Source: Muribaculaceae bacterium Isolate-002 (NCI)
GTDB taxonomy: Bacteria > Bacteroidota > Bacteroidia > Bacteroidales > Muribaculaceae
DNA: 64,000 nucleotides
Assembly (NCBI GenBank): GCA_004102805.1
Contig: SCEG01000008.1
Location: forward strand, 1-64,000
Reading direction: 5' to 3'
Shown: piece after piece, positions 52,166-61,816 of the stretch
Numbering within the stretch: position 1 is the stretch's first letter
Layout: the number at the start of each line of letters is the position of its first letter
Translations under genes and position numbers: made by a program
Notes under the pieces: generated by a model
What the model saw: only the letters and a program-made list of their open reading frames with translations
Told to the model about the DNA's origin: nothing
Databases searched by the model: none

Positions 52166-55100
52166 TCATTTGGGGTTGGAATTTGACTTGTCGGCCGGCT
52201 TTCCGGCAGTTACTGATACGGCCGGTGCCGCTGTCTCCACCACGGCGCCGTTGTCGCTTCCGGTGTAGAAGGTCGGGGCGGGTGAGTCGCCGAAGTCGGG
52301 TGTCGGCGCGCCGTAAGGCGGGTCGATTTTTCGCTTTCCTGTAAATTTCCACATCATCACCGGTATCACCGTGAGCGTGAACACCATCGTCAGCGGCGTC
52401 CCGAAAAATATTACCGTGCCCATCGGCTTCCACAGCGCGCTGTTAGATATCACCATCGGCAGCACTCCCATCGTGGCGGCCGCTGAGGTCAGGAATATCG
52501 GGCGCATACGTCGTTTGGCCGACTCGATGGCTGCCATCCTGTTGTCAAGATGCTCCTGACCCTGGAGCTGTTCGGCATAGTCGATCATGATGATGGCGTT
52601 GCGCACTAAAATACCCATAAGCGAAATGATGCCGAGCGTGCAGGTCAGCGATATCGGCTCGTTCATCGCAAAGAGACCGAAGGCGGCGCCGGGTATGCAC
52701 AGCAGCAGCGACACAAGCAGTATCACGGAGATGTCTACCTGCTTGTAGTGCAGCAAGATGATAAAGAATATTATCACTATCGCTATCGCAAGCGCCGACA
52801 TGATCTGCGGTAGTATCTCGTCGGTGTTTTCATACTCGCCTCCATATTCGATGCTCACCCCCTCGGGCAGGCTTACGCCGTCAAGCACTCTCTGCAGGTG
52901 CTCGGTCACTTCCATGGCGTTGGTGCCGCGTTCGTTCTCGGCTATCAGCGTGATTGTCGGCTTGCCGTTGTAGTGTCCGACAAGGCCGTAGTCCCATACC
53001 GGCTCCACCTCGGCGAACTGATGCACCGGAGCGCTCGCAAACTCAAGCACAGGCACCTCCTCATTGCTCAGTTCGCTCACTTCAGACCGGTCGGCCTTGT
53101 CGCTCTTGACAACCACATCCATGCCGTAGTCGCCTTCCCACACTGTCGCCACGGGCACTCCTCCGCTGTAGCGCATCGCCAGCGTAGCCTCTAAAAACAG
53201 GCTGTTGAGGCCGAGACGCGACATAAGCTGGTCGTCGGTCGAGACCATCGCGGCAACCTGCGGCGTCGAGGTGTTGGGCCGCACAAGCCGCAGCCCCTCG
53301 GTGCGGCGCATACGCTCGAGCACCGTGTCGGCAACCGCCTGCAGGCTCTTGAAATCATCTCCGGTGATGCGCACCTCCACCGGATAGTCGGCATTGGAAT
53401 AGCTCAGCTGCTTGAAGCGGCAATATGCTTCCGGAAAGTATGACTCGAATTTGTCGGTATAGTCGTCAAGCACCTCCTCCGTGGCTTCGTTGCTCACAGT
53501 GTTGACAATGAACTGGGCGAAGTTCGGACCGCCCACCTGCGGGGCGTATGTGGTCTGGAAGCGTGGCGACGAACAGCCGTGGAACACACACACCGACACT
53601 ACCCGGCTGTCGCCACGCAGCACATTGGCGAGCGAGTCGGCCACAACGTCAGTGCGTGCCAGAGGCGTTCCCGTAGGCATGTAGATTTCTACGGCAAACT
53701 GATTGCGCTCTGCAATCGGCATCAGCTTCATCGGGCGCTTTATGAATATCAGTCCGCCGAGCACAACGCACGCTAGCCCGATAATCAGTGTCGCCACCGG
53801 AAAACGGAAGCAAACATCGGCCAGCTTGTCGTAACCTTTCTGCAGAGCCACGAAAAACGAGAATTTCTTCTTGCCCGACGCCACAGCCTCTTTCTCTATC
53901 TTGTAGATAGGTTTCTTGATGAGCCTGAACTGCAGATAGGGCACAAGTATCTCCGCTATGCACAGCGACACGAACAATATTATTGTGATGGCCCACGGAA
54001 AATCATTCATGAAGTCGCGGAACATGCCGTTGAGTGTTATCAGGAACGGGAAGAATGTTATCGATATGGCGCAGGTAGCCGAGAATATAGCCTTGAGAAA
54101 CTCCACCGCCGAGCGGTAAGCCGCAGTCTTGCGGTCGATGCCGTCGGAAATCAGTTCCACATAATTGTCAATGATGACGACAGAGTTGTCGACAATCATG
54201 CCCAGCGACACAATCAGACACGCCAGTGTCACCGTGTTGAGCTCTATGCCCAACGCATAAAATATGCCCAGGGCGATAAATATCGTGATAGGTATGGTTC
54301 CCGCAGCTATCAGCGCCACTTTTATAGGCAGAAGCAGCATTATCACTATCACCACCGCCACGATGGCGATGAGAAGTTCCGACAGAAAGTAATTGACCGA
54401 CGAATTCACAACCGTAGGCTGGTCGGTGATTTTAAACACGTTGACATCGGCCGGAAGCGTCGACTGGAATTCGTCGAGTTTCTCCTGCACCTGCTTGCCC
54501 ATCTCCACGATATTGTTGCCGTCTTTCATCGACACACTCAGCAGCAGCGATTTGGCGCCGTTGTTGGTGATATAGCTCGACGGCTCGGGATATTCCTTGA
54601 CCACACGGGCGATATCCTTGACTCTCACTATAGAGCCTGACGGAGTGGAAAACACTATCATGTTCTCGACATCGCGCGTCGAGTTGACCGGGCGGCTCAC
54701 ATATATCGGCGACGTGTAGCTGTCGCCCTTTATCTCTCCCCCCGTGGTGCCGAAGCCCTGCGCGAGCATCGTGGCGGCGAGCATGTTGGCCTTGATGCCG
54801 TAATGCGTAAGCCGCTCGTTGTCGACATAGATTGCCACCTGCTCTTTCTGTTTGCCGTAGTCTGACATCTGTCCCACCGACGGCACCGACCTCAGCAGGT
54901 CGCGCAGATTGTCGGTGATGACTCCAAGCTCGCGGTAGGTCTTGTCGTCCGACGATATGGCTATCAGAAGCGATGAGGTGTCGCCGAAATCGGTCAGCGC
55001 CTCCACGGCGAGCACATTCTTAGGCAACGAGAGTTTTTCTTTCTGCAATCCGATCTGGAATTTGTTCCAGAATGGCACGGTGTCGTCGATATCTTCGTCG

Positions 55101-55414
55101 AGCTCCACAAACACTATCGCCATTCCTGACGTGCATCGTGAATGCGTCTTGCTCTTGTCGACCTCTTTATATGAGAAAATGAAATCCTCGAGCGGCTTGA
55201 GCACCTCGTCGGCCATCTGCGTGGCGTCTGACCCCGGGCATACAGCCACCACAAGCCCTTCCCTGACGGTAAAGCTCGGAAACTCGTTCTTGTCCATCTT
55301 CTCCAGTGCATAGATGCCGAATACCACCAGCACCGTCACTACCAGTATCACTAACTTGCGGTAACGCAGCCCGAACGCCACGATGCCGCCTTTACTCTGC
55401 GGTCCCATAGTCAT
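52166..55414 (-). CDS. RND efflux permease
   Basis: The 1082-residue product has the 12-helix, two-porter-domain layout of AcrB/MdtB-type pumps, starting GIVAFGLRYRKLVILVVTVL. In helix 4 the proton-relay pair reads GMIVDNSVVIIDN, so one of the two adjacent Asp of AcrB is Asn, as in several Bacteroidetes RND proteins. C-terminal half motif: GILVRNAIIMIDYAEQ. It exports hydrophobic compounds or other small molecules by proton antiport. It starts 7 bp after the adaptor. The last 60 residues are a low-complexity cytoplasmic tail rich in Pro, Ala and Asp. Confidence 0.94.
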   Translation of the reverse strand: MTMGPQSKGGIVAFGLRYRKLVILVVTVLVVFGIYALEKMDKNEFPSFTVREGLVVAVCPGSDATQMADEVLKPLEDFIFSYKEVDKSKTHSRCTSGMAIVFVELDEDIDDTVPFWNKFQIGLQKEKLSLPKNVLAVEALTDFGDTSSLLIAISSDDKTYRELGVITDNLRDLLRSVPSVGQMSDYGKQKEQVAIYVDNERLTHYGIKANMLAATMLAQGFGTTGGEIKGDSYTSPIYVSRPVNSTRDVENMIVFSTPSGSIVRVKDIARVVKEYPEPSSYITNNGAKSLLLSVSMKDGNNIVEMGKQVQEKLDEFQSTLPADVNVFKITDQPTVVNSSVNYFLSELLIAIVAVVIVIMLLLPIKVALIAAGTIPITIFIALGIFYALGIELNTVTLACLIVSLGMIVDNSVVIIDNYVELISDGIDRKTAAYRSAVEFLKAIFSATCAISITFFPFLITLNGMFRDFMNDFPWAITIILFVSLCIAEILVPYLQFRLIKKPIYKIEKEAVASGKKKFSFFVALQKGYDKLADVCFRFPVATLIIGLACVVLGGLIFIKRPMKLMPIAERNQFAVEIYMPTGTPLARTDVVADSLANVLRGDSRVVSVCVFHGCSSPRFQTTYAPQVGGPNFAQFIVNTVSNEATEEVLDDYTDKFESYFPEAYCRFKQLSYSNADYPVEVRITGDDFKSLQAVADTVLERMRRTEGLRLVRPNTSTPQVAAMVSTDDQLMSRLGLNSLFLEATLAMRYSGGVPVATVWEGDYGMDVVVKSDKADRSEVSELSNEEVPVLEFASAPVHQFAEVEPVWDYGLVGHYNGKPTITLIAENERGTNAMEVTEHLQRVLDGVSLPEGVSIEYGGEYENTDEILPQIMSALAIAIVIIFFIILLHYKQVDISVILLVSLLLCIPGAAFGLFAMNEPISLTCTLGIISLMGILVRNAIIMIDYAEQLQGQEHLDNRMAAIESAKRRMRPIFLTSAAATMGVLPMVISNSALWKPMGTVIFFGTPLTMVFTLTVIPVMMWKFTGKRKIDPPYGAPTPDFGDSPAPTFYTGSDNGAVVETAAPAVSVTAGKPADKSNSNPK

Positions 55415-55421
55415 GTCGGTT

Positions 55422-56459
55422 TTACTGCTTGTTGATTACTGTCAGTTTCGAGCCGCGGCTCACTTTCTGCTGACCCTTCACGATTAGGCTGTCGCCGCGC
55501 GCTATGCCGCCGTTGATTACGATGCCTTCATCGGTAAGCGCACCGGTGTCGACGCTGCGTCTCACGGCGTAACCTGCCGAATCGAGCCACACGTAGTGGC
55601 TGTTGTCTGACGCAAGCATCACTGCGTCGAGCGGCACGGTAAGACTGCGGCTCGCAGTGTCGGTGTTGAGCGTGACGTCGCATATCATGCCGGGCAGAAG
55701 CTCTCCGTCGGGATTATCGACCGTAATCTTGACGTCATACGACCGCGTGATAGGATTGGCCGAAACCCCTTTCTCCACGATTTTACCGGTAAAACGCTTG
55801 TCGCCCAGTGCCGACACGGAAATATCGGTATCTGCGCCGTCGGGTATTGACGCTATCTCGTTCTCCGGTATGGAGATGCTGACTTTCACCGGGTCGATGC
55901 TGACAATCTTGACAACCGGCAGACCCGGCGCGGCTGTCATGCCGGCGTCGACATACTTCTCCGACACATAGCCCGACAGCGGTGCATAGAGATTGGCGTC
56001 GTTGAGTGTCTTGCGCGCTATCGCCTCGGCGCTCTGGGCCTGTCGCAGCGTCTGCTGCATCTCCACCCACTTGATGTCGGCTATCGCCTCGGCGTCATGG
56101 AGCATCTTCATGCGGTTGTAGGCATCCTGTGCCTGGGTGAGCGCCGCGTTTGAAATGTCGTAGGCATTTTTCATCGATGCGGCGTCGACTGTGGCTATGA
56201 GCTGTCCTTTCTTTACATAATCGCCGGCCGACACATTCATTGTCTGCACAGTGCCGGGCACCGAGAAACTTGCCACCGTGCCGCTCGACTCTTCCACCGT
56301 GCCCGAATAATTGTGCGATGTCGACATGTCAGTCTCTCCCGCCACTGCGGTCTCTACCCTGACGGGTGCCGGCGGAGTGGGCTGTTTCTCTTTATGGCAC
56401 GACGACATGACGGTCACGGCGGTCAGCGCGATTGTCGCTCTCAACAATATTGTTTTCAT
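55422..56459 (-). CDS. RND efflux periplasmic adaptor (membrane fusion protein)
   Basis: The 345-residue product has a lipoprotein signal (MKTILLRATIALTAVTVMSS then Cys). The biotinyl-lipoyl-like half-motifs are GTVASFSVPGTVQTMNVSAG and NLYAPLSGYVSEKYVDAG, with a coiled-coil hairpin between them and a beta-barrel after. It links the inner-membrane permease to the TolC-type duct. First gene of the operon. A TAATTTTG -7-like box lies at 56490-56497 on the minus strand, without a TTTG at the expected distance. No regulator gene lies next to the operon. Confidence 0.93.
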   Translation of the reverse strand: MKTILLRATIALTAVTVMSSCHKEKQPTPPAPVRVETAVAGETDMSTSHNYSGTVEESSGTVASFSVPGTVQTMNVSAGDYVKKGQLIATVDAASMKNAYDISNAALTQAQDAYNRMKMLHDAEAIADIKWVEMQQTLRQAQSAEAIARKTLNDANLYAPLSGYVSEKYVDAGMTAAPGLPVVKIVSIDPVKVSISIPENEIASIPDGADTDISVSALGDKRFTGKIVEKGVSANPITRSYDVKITVDNPDGELLPGMICDVTLNTDTASRSLTVPLDAVMLASDNSHYVWLDSAGYAVRRSVDTGALTDEGIVINGGIARGDSLIVKGQQKVSRGSKLTVINKQ

Positions 56460-57060
56460 AACCTAAACAGTTAAAACGTTAATACTATGCAAAATTACAA
56501 GCCGGCATGCGCATCCCTCGGCGCATCTTTCCATGGCTATAAATCATTAACAACCAAACCCTGCGATTTGATTGTTGATATCAATTATTTATTGATAAGT
56601 AAGTCATAAAATTTATTACGTATATTATGGATTTAAAAACTTTATATTATCAGCGGCGCTTTTCCGACGCTTTTTACTCTCATCTTCAGTCGTGTAGATT
56701 ACTACACTCCTTCATCTTCGAGCAAAAATCGCTCGAAAAATCACTCCCTGATAATATAAAATAATTTTTACGACTTACTTATTTCTTATCTTTGCAAAAA
56801 CAAACCGAAACACGTTCTTAATGACAGTCCGCACCCGCCTGACATGCATGGCCCGACCATCAATGGAGAGTCGGAGGCTCGTGTCTGTGATTAACCGGGG
56901 TTCGCAGACCGCGGAGCGGGCGTAGACCCCGGCATCCCGCAGCCCCTACATCATAAGCACGGGAAGGGCGGTCTGTGGTAATAACACAGTTCGCCCCGTC
57001 ACGCCTGCTGTTTCTCAGGGTTTATGATTTGCTCATTTATCTCCATTACGGCCGATTGAT
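56460..57060. repeat. Gene-free interval with a 188-bp inverted-repeat element
   Basis: ATAAGTAAGTC (56595-56605) faces GACTTACTTAT (56772-56782). Inside this, TTTATATTATCAG near 56641-56653 faces CTGATAATATAAA near 56748-56760, making a long imperfect foldback of about 188 bp. Further right, about 56880-56945 is roughly 85 percent similar to the reverse complement of about 1095-1165. The remainder shows no gene. Confidence 0.65.
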
Positions 57061-57069
57061 ATAAAGCGA

Positions 57070-57099
57070 CAGGAGGCCGCTCATCAGCGCAGCCTCCTG
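57070..57099 (-). terminator. Terminator of secDF
   Basis: CAGGAGGC-C-GC pairs with GC-GCA-GCCTCCTG around a short loop, about 25 bp beyond the secDF stop on the minus strand. Confidence 0.7.
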
Positions 57100-57122
57100 C
57101 TTATTGAGAGCTATTGTTTTGA

Positions 57123-60074
57123 TTATTTTGTAGTTGCGGCAGATTTTTTGTTGCGACGGCTATCGGTGATGTAGGCAACCGGAGCTGCGATGAAGATGGT
57201 AGCGCAGGTACCGATGATTACACCGAATATCATCGCGAAGATGAAGCTGCGGAGCGACTCTGCACCGATGAAGAAGATGCTCAGCAACACCAGCAGGGTA
57301 GAACCCGATGTCATGATCGTACGACCCAAGGTCGAGTTGATTGACGAGTTGATGATGTCGAAGAAGTTCTTCTTCGGATAGAGAGCGGTGTTCTCACGCA
57401 CGCGGTCGAATACAACCACCGTATCGTTGATCTGGTAACCGATAACGGTCAGGATTGCAGCGATAAATGTTTGGTCGATTTCCATCGCGAAGGGGAATAC
57501 ACCCCAGAAGAGTGAGTAGAAGCCGATGATGGTGAATGCGGTGAACGCTACAGCTGCCAACGCACCGAGTGAGAATGCCACGTTGCGGAAACGGATAAGG
57601 ATGTAGATGAACATTGCGATGAGCGAAAGTGTCACGGCTATGTATGCATCCTTGCGCATGTCGTCGGCCACGGTCGGGCCTACTTTCTGCGACGATACTA
57701 TACCCTGGCTCTGGTCAGTGGTGGTGAAGTCGCGCAGGCTCATGCCCTCTCTCATGTTGGGCTGGAGTGCGGTGTAGAGCTTGCCTACGATTTCATTTTC
57801 TGCCACTGAGTCGGGCTCTGCAATCTTGTAGTTGGTAGAGATACGCACCTGGTTGTTGCCTTCGATCTTGATAACCGACACCTGTGCGCCTTCAAAGGCG
57901 GGGGCGATGCGCTGCTGGAGCACGTCGGGTGTCTCGTTGTCAGCGATCTTGTCGAGCATCACCACATAGTTGCGGCCGCCCGAGAAGTCGATGCCCTGGT
58001 TGAGACCGCGGGTGAAGAATGAAATCAATACCACTGCAATCATGATGCCTACGACGAGGAAGCTGACTTTGCGCTTGCCGAGGAAGTTGACATTGGTGTT
58101 GTCAAACATCTTGCGTGACAGGGCGGTGGTGAAAGTCAGGCGCTCGAAGCATTTCTTCTTCGCTCCGAGGATAAACACGATGCGGGTCAGATATACTGCG
58201 GTGAAGAATGAGCAGGCGATACCGATGATGAGGGTGGTGGCGAAGCCCTTGATGGGGCCGGTGCCATACATCAGCAGGATCACACCGGTGATGATTGATG
58301 TCAGGTTGGAGTCGAAGATGGCCGAGAAGGCGTTTGAATAACCGTCGGCGATAGCGGTGCGGGCGTTCTTGCCTGCGCGGAGCTCTTCTTTAGTGCGCTC
58401 GAAGATAAGCACGTTGGCGTCGACTGCCATACCGAGGGCGAGCACGATACCGGCGATACCCGAGAGCGTCAGCACTGCCTGGAACGAGGCGAGGATACCG
58501 AATGTGAAGAAGAGGTTGAGGATAAGACCGAAGTTGGCCACAAGTCCGGGGATAACGCCGTAGTAGCTTATCATCAGTATCATCAGGAGCACGAGTGCCA
58601 CGACAAACGATACGATGCCCTTGTCGATGGCTACCTTGCCGAGCGACGGACCGATCACCTCGGTCTGGATGGGATCTACGCGTGCGGTCATCTTGCCGCT
58701 CTTGAGCACGTTGGCGAGGTTCTGGGCCTCCTGCACGTCGAAGTTGCCGGAGATTTCAGAGCTTCCGCCGGTAATCTTGTCGTTGACGCGGGGTGCTGAA
58801 TACACTTTGTCGTCAAGAACGATGGCTACGGGCCAGCCGATGTTGTCGCCGGTCACGCGTGCCCATTCCTTGGCGCCTTCGCTGTCCATGCCCATCGACA
58901 CTACCTGCATGTTGCGGTTGCCGTCGAAGTCGGCGCGTGCGTTGACCACATGGTCGCCGTTCATTGCGGGAAGTCCTTTGTTTGACTTGAGCGCGTAGAG
59001 GGCATAATATTCAGCTTTGTTGAATTTTTCGGGTTTGTTGGCCCAGCGGAACTGGATTCCGTCGGGACGGAACTGTGCGTATTCAGCTCCGCGGAGTATC
59101 TTGCCTACAGTGGCGGTATCCTTGGGAAGGTAATAGCCCACCACGGGGTTGGCGAAGTGCAGACCTTGCTCTACGGCTGCCACTTCGTCGGTGACGCGGC
59201 CGCGGGCGTCCTGCTTGTAGATAAGGTTTTTCGACAGACCGCTGATCTGCTTGCCGGCTGCATCGTCGATGCGGCTCAGGGCGTTGCGCACTGTCGAGTT
59301 GAACTCATCTTTGTATGATGCAAAGAACTGAAGCTTGGCCTGACGCTGGAGCAGGTCGAGCATGTCGTCCTTGTCTTTTACGCCGGGAAGCTCGAGAAGT
59401 ATCTGGCCGTCTTTGCCCTGAAGCACCTGGATATTGGGTGACACGACACCGTAGGCGTCGATACGCGAGCGAAGCACGTTGGTGGCCGAGTTGTCGACAC
59501 GGTCTTTAACCTCTTTCTTGAGGGCTGAGATCACTTCGTTGCGGCTTGAGTTGGCCTTGATGCCTTCGACTGCGAATACCTTGCTGAGGTTGGCGTTGGG
59601 TGCCAGCTTCTTGTATTCGTCGTAGAACATCGCTACGTAGTCTATTTCCGGACCGTTGCCGTCAATCCATTCTTTCTGGGCATTGTCGGCGATTGCGAGC
59701 GCTTTGTTGAAGTCTTCGTCGGGAGCGCCGTCTTTCATGGAGGTGATGAGGTCGTGGAGCGATACCTGAAGGATTACGCTCATACCGCCTTTAAGGTCAA
59801 GACCGAGGCCGATGCCCCATTTCTGCACATCGCTGTAGGTGTAGCCGAGCCATACGCTCTCGTTCTTGATTGAATCAAGGTACAGCTTTTTGCTTTCAGC
59901 GAATAATCTGGGATCTTTCTCTTCAGAACCGGCTATTTTTGCTGCATACTCCTCTGCCTTGCCTTCGTGGTGGCTCTGGACGAGCGTAAACGAGAGGTAG
60001 AACAAGCAGATCAGCACCAGAAAAATAGCAATGACTCCGGCGATAATACTCCCTAAAGTTCCTTTGCTTTGCAT
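57123..60074 (-). CDS. secDF: Fused protein translocase subunit SecDF
   Basis: The 983-residue product has SecD in its first two-thirds (one N-terminal helix, LDLKGGMSVILQVSL, a long periplasmic domain, then GLILNLFFTFGILASF and AVDANVLIFERTKEELR). SecF forms the last third (IDFSGGRNYVVMLD, then IGYQINDTVVVFDRVRENT). It is an inner-membrane factor that uses proton motive force to pull exported proteins through SecYEG. Fusion of SecD and SecF is normal for Bacteroidetes. A possible promoter lies at 60211-60241. Monocistronic. Confidence 0.96.
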   Translation of the reverse strand: MQSKGTLGSIIAGVIAIFLVLICLFYLSFTLVQSHHEGKAEEYAAKIAGSEEKDPRLFAESKKLYLDSIKNESVWLGYTYSDVQKWGIGLGLDLKGGMSVILQVSLHDLITSMKDGAPDEDFNKALAIADNAQKEWIDGNGPEIDYVAMFYDEYKKLAPNANLSKVFAVEGIKANSSRNEVISALKKEVKDRVDNSATNVLRSRIDAYGVVSPNIQVLQGKDGQILLELPGVKDKDDMLDLLQRQAKLQFFASYKDEFNSTVRNALSRIDDAAGKQISGLSKNLIYKQDARGRVTDEVAAVEQGLHFANPVVGYYLPKDTATVGKILRGAEYAQFRPDGIQFRWANKPEKFNKAEYYALYALKSNKGLPAMNGDHVVNARADFDGNRNMQVVSMGMDSEGAKEWARVTGDNIGWPVAIVLDDKVYSAPRVNDKITGGSSEISGNFDVQEAQNLANVLKSGKMTARVDPIQTEVIGPSLGKVAIDKGIVSFVVALVLLMILMISYYGVIPGLVANFGLILNLFFTFGILASFQAVLTLSGIAGIVLALGMAVDANVLIFERTKEELRAGKNARTAIADGYSNAFSAIFDSNLTSIITGVILLMYGTGPIKGFATTLIIGIACSFFTAVYLTRIVFILGAKKKCFERLTFTTALSRKMFDNTNVNFLGKRKVSFLVVGIMIAVVLISFFTRGLNQGIDFSGGRNYVVMLDKIADNETPDVLQQRIAPAFEGAQVSVIKIEGNNQVRISTNYKIAEPDSVAENEIVGKLYTALQPNMREGMSLRDFTTTDQSQGIVSSQKVGPTVADDMRKDAYIAVTLSLIAMFIYILIRFRNVAFSLGALAAVAFTAFTIIGFYSLFWGVFPFAMEIDQTFIAAILTVIGYQINDTVVVFDRVRENTALYPKKNFFDIINSSINSTLGRTIMTSGSTLLVLLSIFFIGAESLRSFIFAMIFGVIIGTCATIFIAAPVAYITDSRRNKKSAATTK

Positions 60075-60210
60075 GTGTTGATTTGTTATATTTAACTGGT
60101 TATTAATTATTTCCTAAAAATAGCATGCGTAACTGATAGGACGTGTCACCTCCTCTCAGTTACATTGTTTTTCCATGCCGCAACCCCCTCAGGGGCAGTT
60201 TTTCAGCCTG

Positions 60211-60241
60211 CAAATATACAAATATTATCGAAATAAACCAA
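60211..60241 (-). promoter_or_regulatory. Probable promoter of secDF
   Basis: On the minus strand, TATATTTG (60211-60218) is preceded after 19 nt by TTGG (60238-60241), one mismatch from TTTG. The leader to the ATG is about 130 nt. Confidence 0.5.
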
Positions 60242-60313
60242 TATTGGCTCAGGCTTTTTTCTTTTTAATATTTTTAACATATTCGCGGCGCTGAAATCCG
60301 GTTTCCAGCCTGA

Positions 60314-61399
60314 TTATTCTTTGGTGAGATCGAGCACTACGTTGTCCTTTGACTTGTCGAAGTATTGGCGGCGCAGCGGATTGGCTGTCATTTCGTTGTG
60401 ACGCTCGCGGTTGCGGGCTATGTCGATGGCGGCGTAGAGGGCCTCGCGCATCGACTGTTCCGAGGCTTTGCCCTGGCCGGCGATGTCATAGCCGGTGCCG
60501 TGGTCGGGCGATGTGCGCACAATCGGGAGTCCGGCGGTGAAGTTGACGCCGCTGTCCATTGCCATTGTCTTGAACGGGGCGAGTCCCTGGTCGTGATACA
60601 TGGCGAGAATGCCGTCGAAATGCTTGAACTGTCCCGATCCGAAAAATCCGTCGGCGGCATACGGCCCGTAGCACGACACTCCTTGCTCCTGTGCTGTCTT
60701 GATGGCGGGAATGATTACCTCCTGCTCTTCGGTGCCGAGCAGGCCGTTTTCGCCGGCATGCGGATTGAGTGAGAGGACGGCTATGCGCGGACGTACAATG
60801 GCGAAGTCGCTGCGCAGTGAGTCGCGGAATATCTTAAGTTTCTCCACGATGCGTTCGGCGGTGATGTTTTCCGATATCTTGCTTATGGGCAGATGGGTGG
60901 TGACCAGAGCCACGCGCACATCGCGGTTGAAGAGCACCATGAGCGCTTTGCCTCCGACCGAGGCTTCGAGATATTCGGTGTGGCCGGGAAATGTGAACAG
61001 GTCGCTTTGTATGTTGTCTTTGTTGATGGGGGCGGTGACGATGGCGTCGAGTTTGTCGCCGCGCACGTCGGTAACCGCTTTTTCCAGGGCTGCGAATGCT
61101 GCGGCGCCGGCTTCACGGGTGTTCTGTCCGGGCTCTACCTTGCAGTCCTCGCCTACGACGTTGATTATGTTGATTGCTCCGTCGCGGGCTTCTGATGCGT
61201 CTTTGATCTGGTTGATCTGCTGCTGCGGCATGCCGAGCGCCTTGCGGTAGAACGACGCGATTTTCGCCGAGCCGTAGATTATGGGTGTGCAGAGCTCGAG
61301 AATGCGGTTGTCGTCGAGCATTTTGAGTATCACCTCATAGCCTATGCCGTTGATGTCGCCGTGCGTGATACCTATCTTGATATTCGAATTTTCTTCCAT
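60314..61399 (-). CDS. pdxA: 4-hydroxythreonine-4-phosphate dehydrogenase
   Basis: The 361-residue product begins IKIGITHGDINGIGYEVILK. It has ATIVTAPINKD-type (here AIVTAPINKDNI), FPGHTEYLE, MYHDQGLAPFK (metal-binding His/Asp) and SPDHGTGYDIAGQGKASEQS, the PdxA signatures. It oxidises 4-phosphohydroxy-threonine in the DXP-dependent route to pyridoxal phosphate. Transcribed alone; pdxJ is not in the window. Confidence 0.95.
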   Translation of the reverse strand: MEENSNIKIGITHGDINGIGYEVILKMLDDNRILELCTPIIYGSAKIASFYRKALGMPQQQINQIKDASEARDGAINIINVVGEDCKVEPGQNTREAGAAAFAALEKAVTDVRGDKLDAIVTAPINKDNIQSDLFTFPGHTEYLEASVGGKALMVLFNRDVRVALVTTHLPISKISENITAERIVEKLKIFRDSLRSDFAIVRPRIAVLSLNPHAGENGLLGTEEQEVIIPAIKTAQEQGVSCYGPYAADGFFGSGQFKHFDGILAMYHDQGLAPFKTMAMDSGVNFTAGLPIVRTSPDHGTGYDIAGQGKASEQSMREALYAAIDIARNRERHNEMTANPLRRQYFDKSKDNVVLDLTKE

Positions 61400-61531
61400 C
61401 GGTTGAGATATGATAATTTAGAAAGTTACTTGTAATCGATGGCTTTTCGGCCAAACGTTTTGCGAAATTAATGAAAAATTCCGTATTTTTATCAAATACT
61501 GTATCTTCCGGCTTCTTTTTAAGTAAGTTTT

Positions 61532-61694
61532 AGAAACTGTTTAAATTTATATGATACGGATTTTGAGAAGGATTGTCGGATTGATTTTTGTTTGTGTTGA
61601 GGGGGCGTAGCCGTAGCTACGTGACAGAAGGATAAACAAAAAGACACCGACAAGACTCTCAAAAGCAAAGTGATATGAATTTTAAACAGTTTCT
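61532..61694. mobile_element. 163-bp MITE-like element, copy 1
   Basis: AGAAACTGTTTAAA (61532-61545) is matched exactly by the reverse complement TTTAAACAGTTTCT (61681-61694). The interior contains GTAGCCGTAGCTAC and GACTCTCAAAAGCAAAGTGA, shared with copies at 48763-48925 and 5325-5387. There is no transposase inside, so movement would need a transposase in trans. A 61-residue frame across it is not credible as a gene. It occupies most of the pdxA-deoC interval. Confidence 0.8.
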
Positions 61695-61749
61695 TGGAAA
61701 CCACGGCAAAATATTGGTCTGTGCGCGGAGTCCCGCATCATCGGCGTCG

Positions 61750-61805
61750 ATATTTAAGCATAAAGCCACGGAGTGATGTCACTCCGTGGCTTTATGCTTA
61801 AATAT
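61750..61805 (-). terminator. Perfect 27-bp palindrome after deoC
   Basis: The arms at 61750-61776 and 61779-61805 are perfect complements separated by only TG (centre GGAGTGA-TG-TCACTCC, outer ends AAGCATAAAGCC / GGCTTTATGCTT). It lies 11 bp beyond the deoC stop codon and can act as a terminator. The stem is unusually long and symmetrical for that role. Confidence 0.7.
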
Positions 61806-61816
61806 GTCTGTTTCAA

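Noticed and set aside
61519-61704. 61-residue frame spanning the 163-bp element
   Set aside because: It coincides with the inverted-repeat element and is not kept in the other full copy, so it is an incidental frame.
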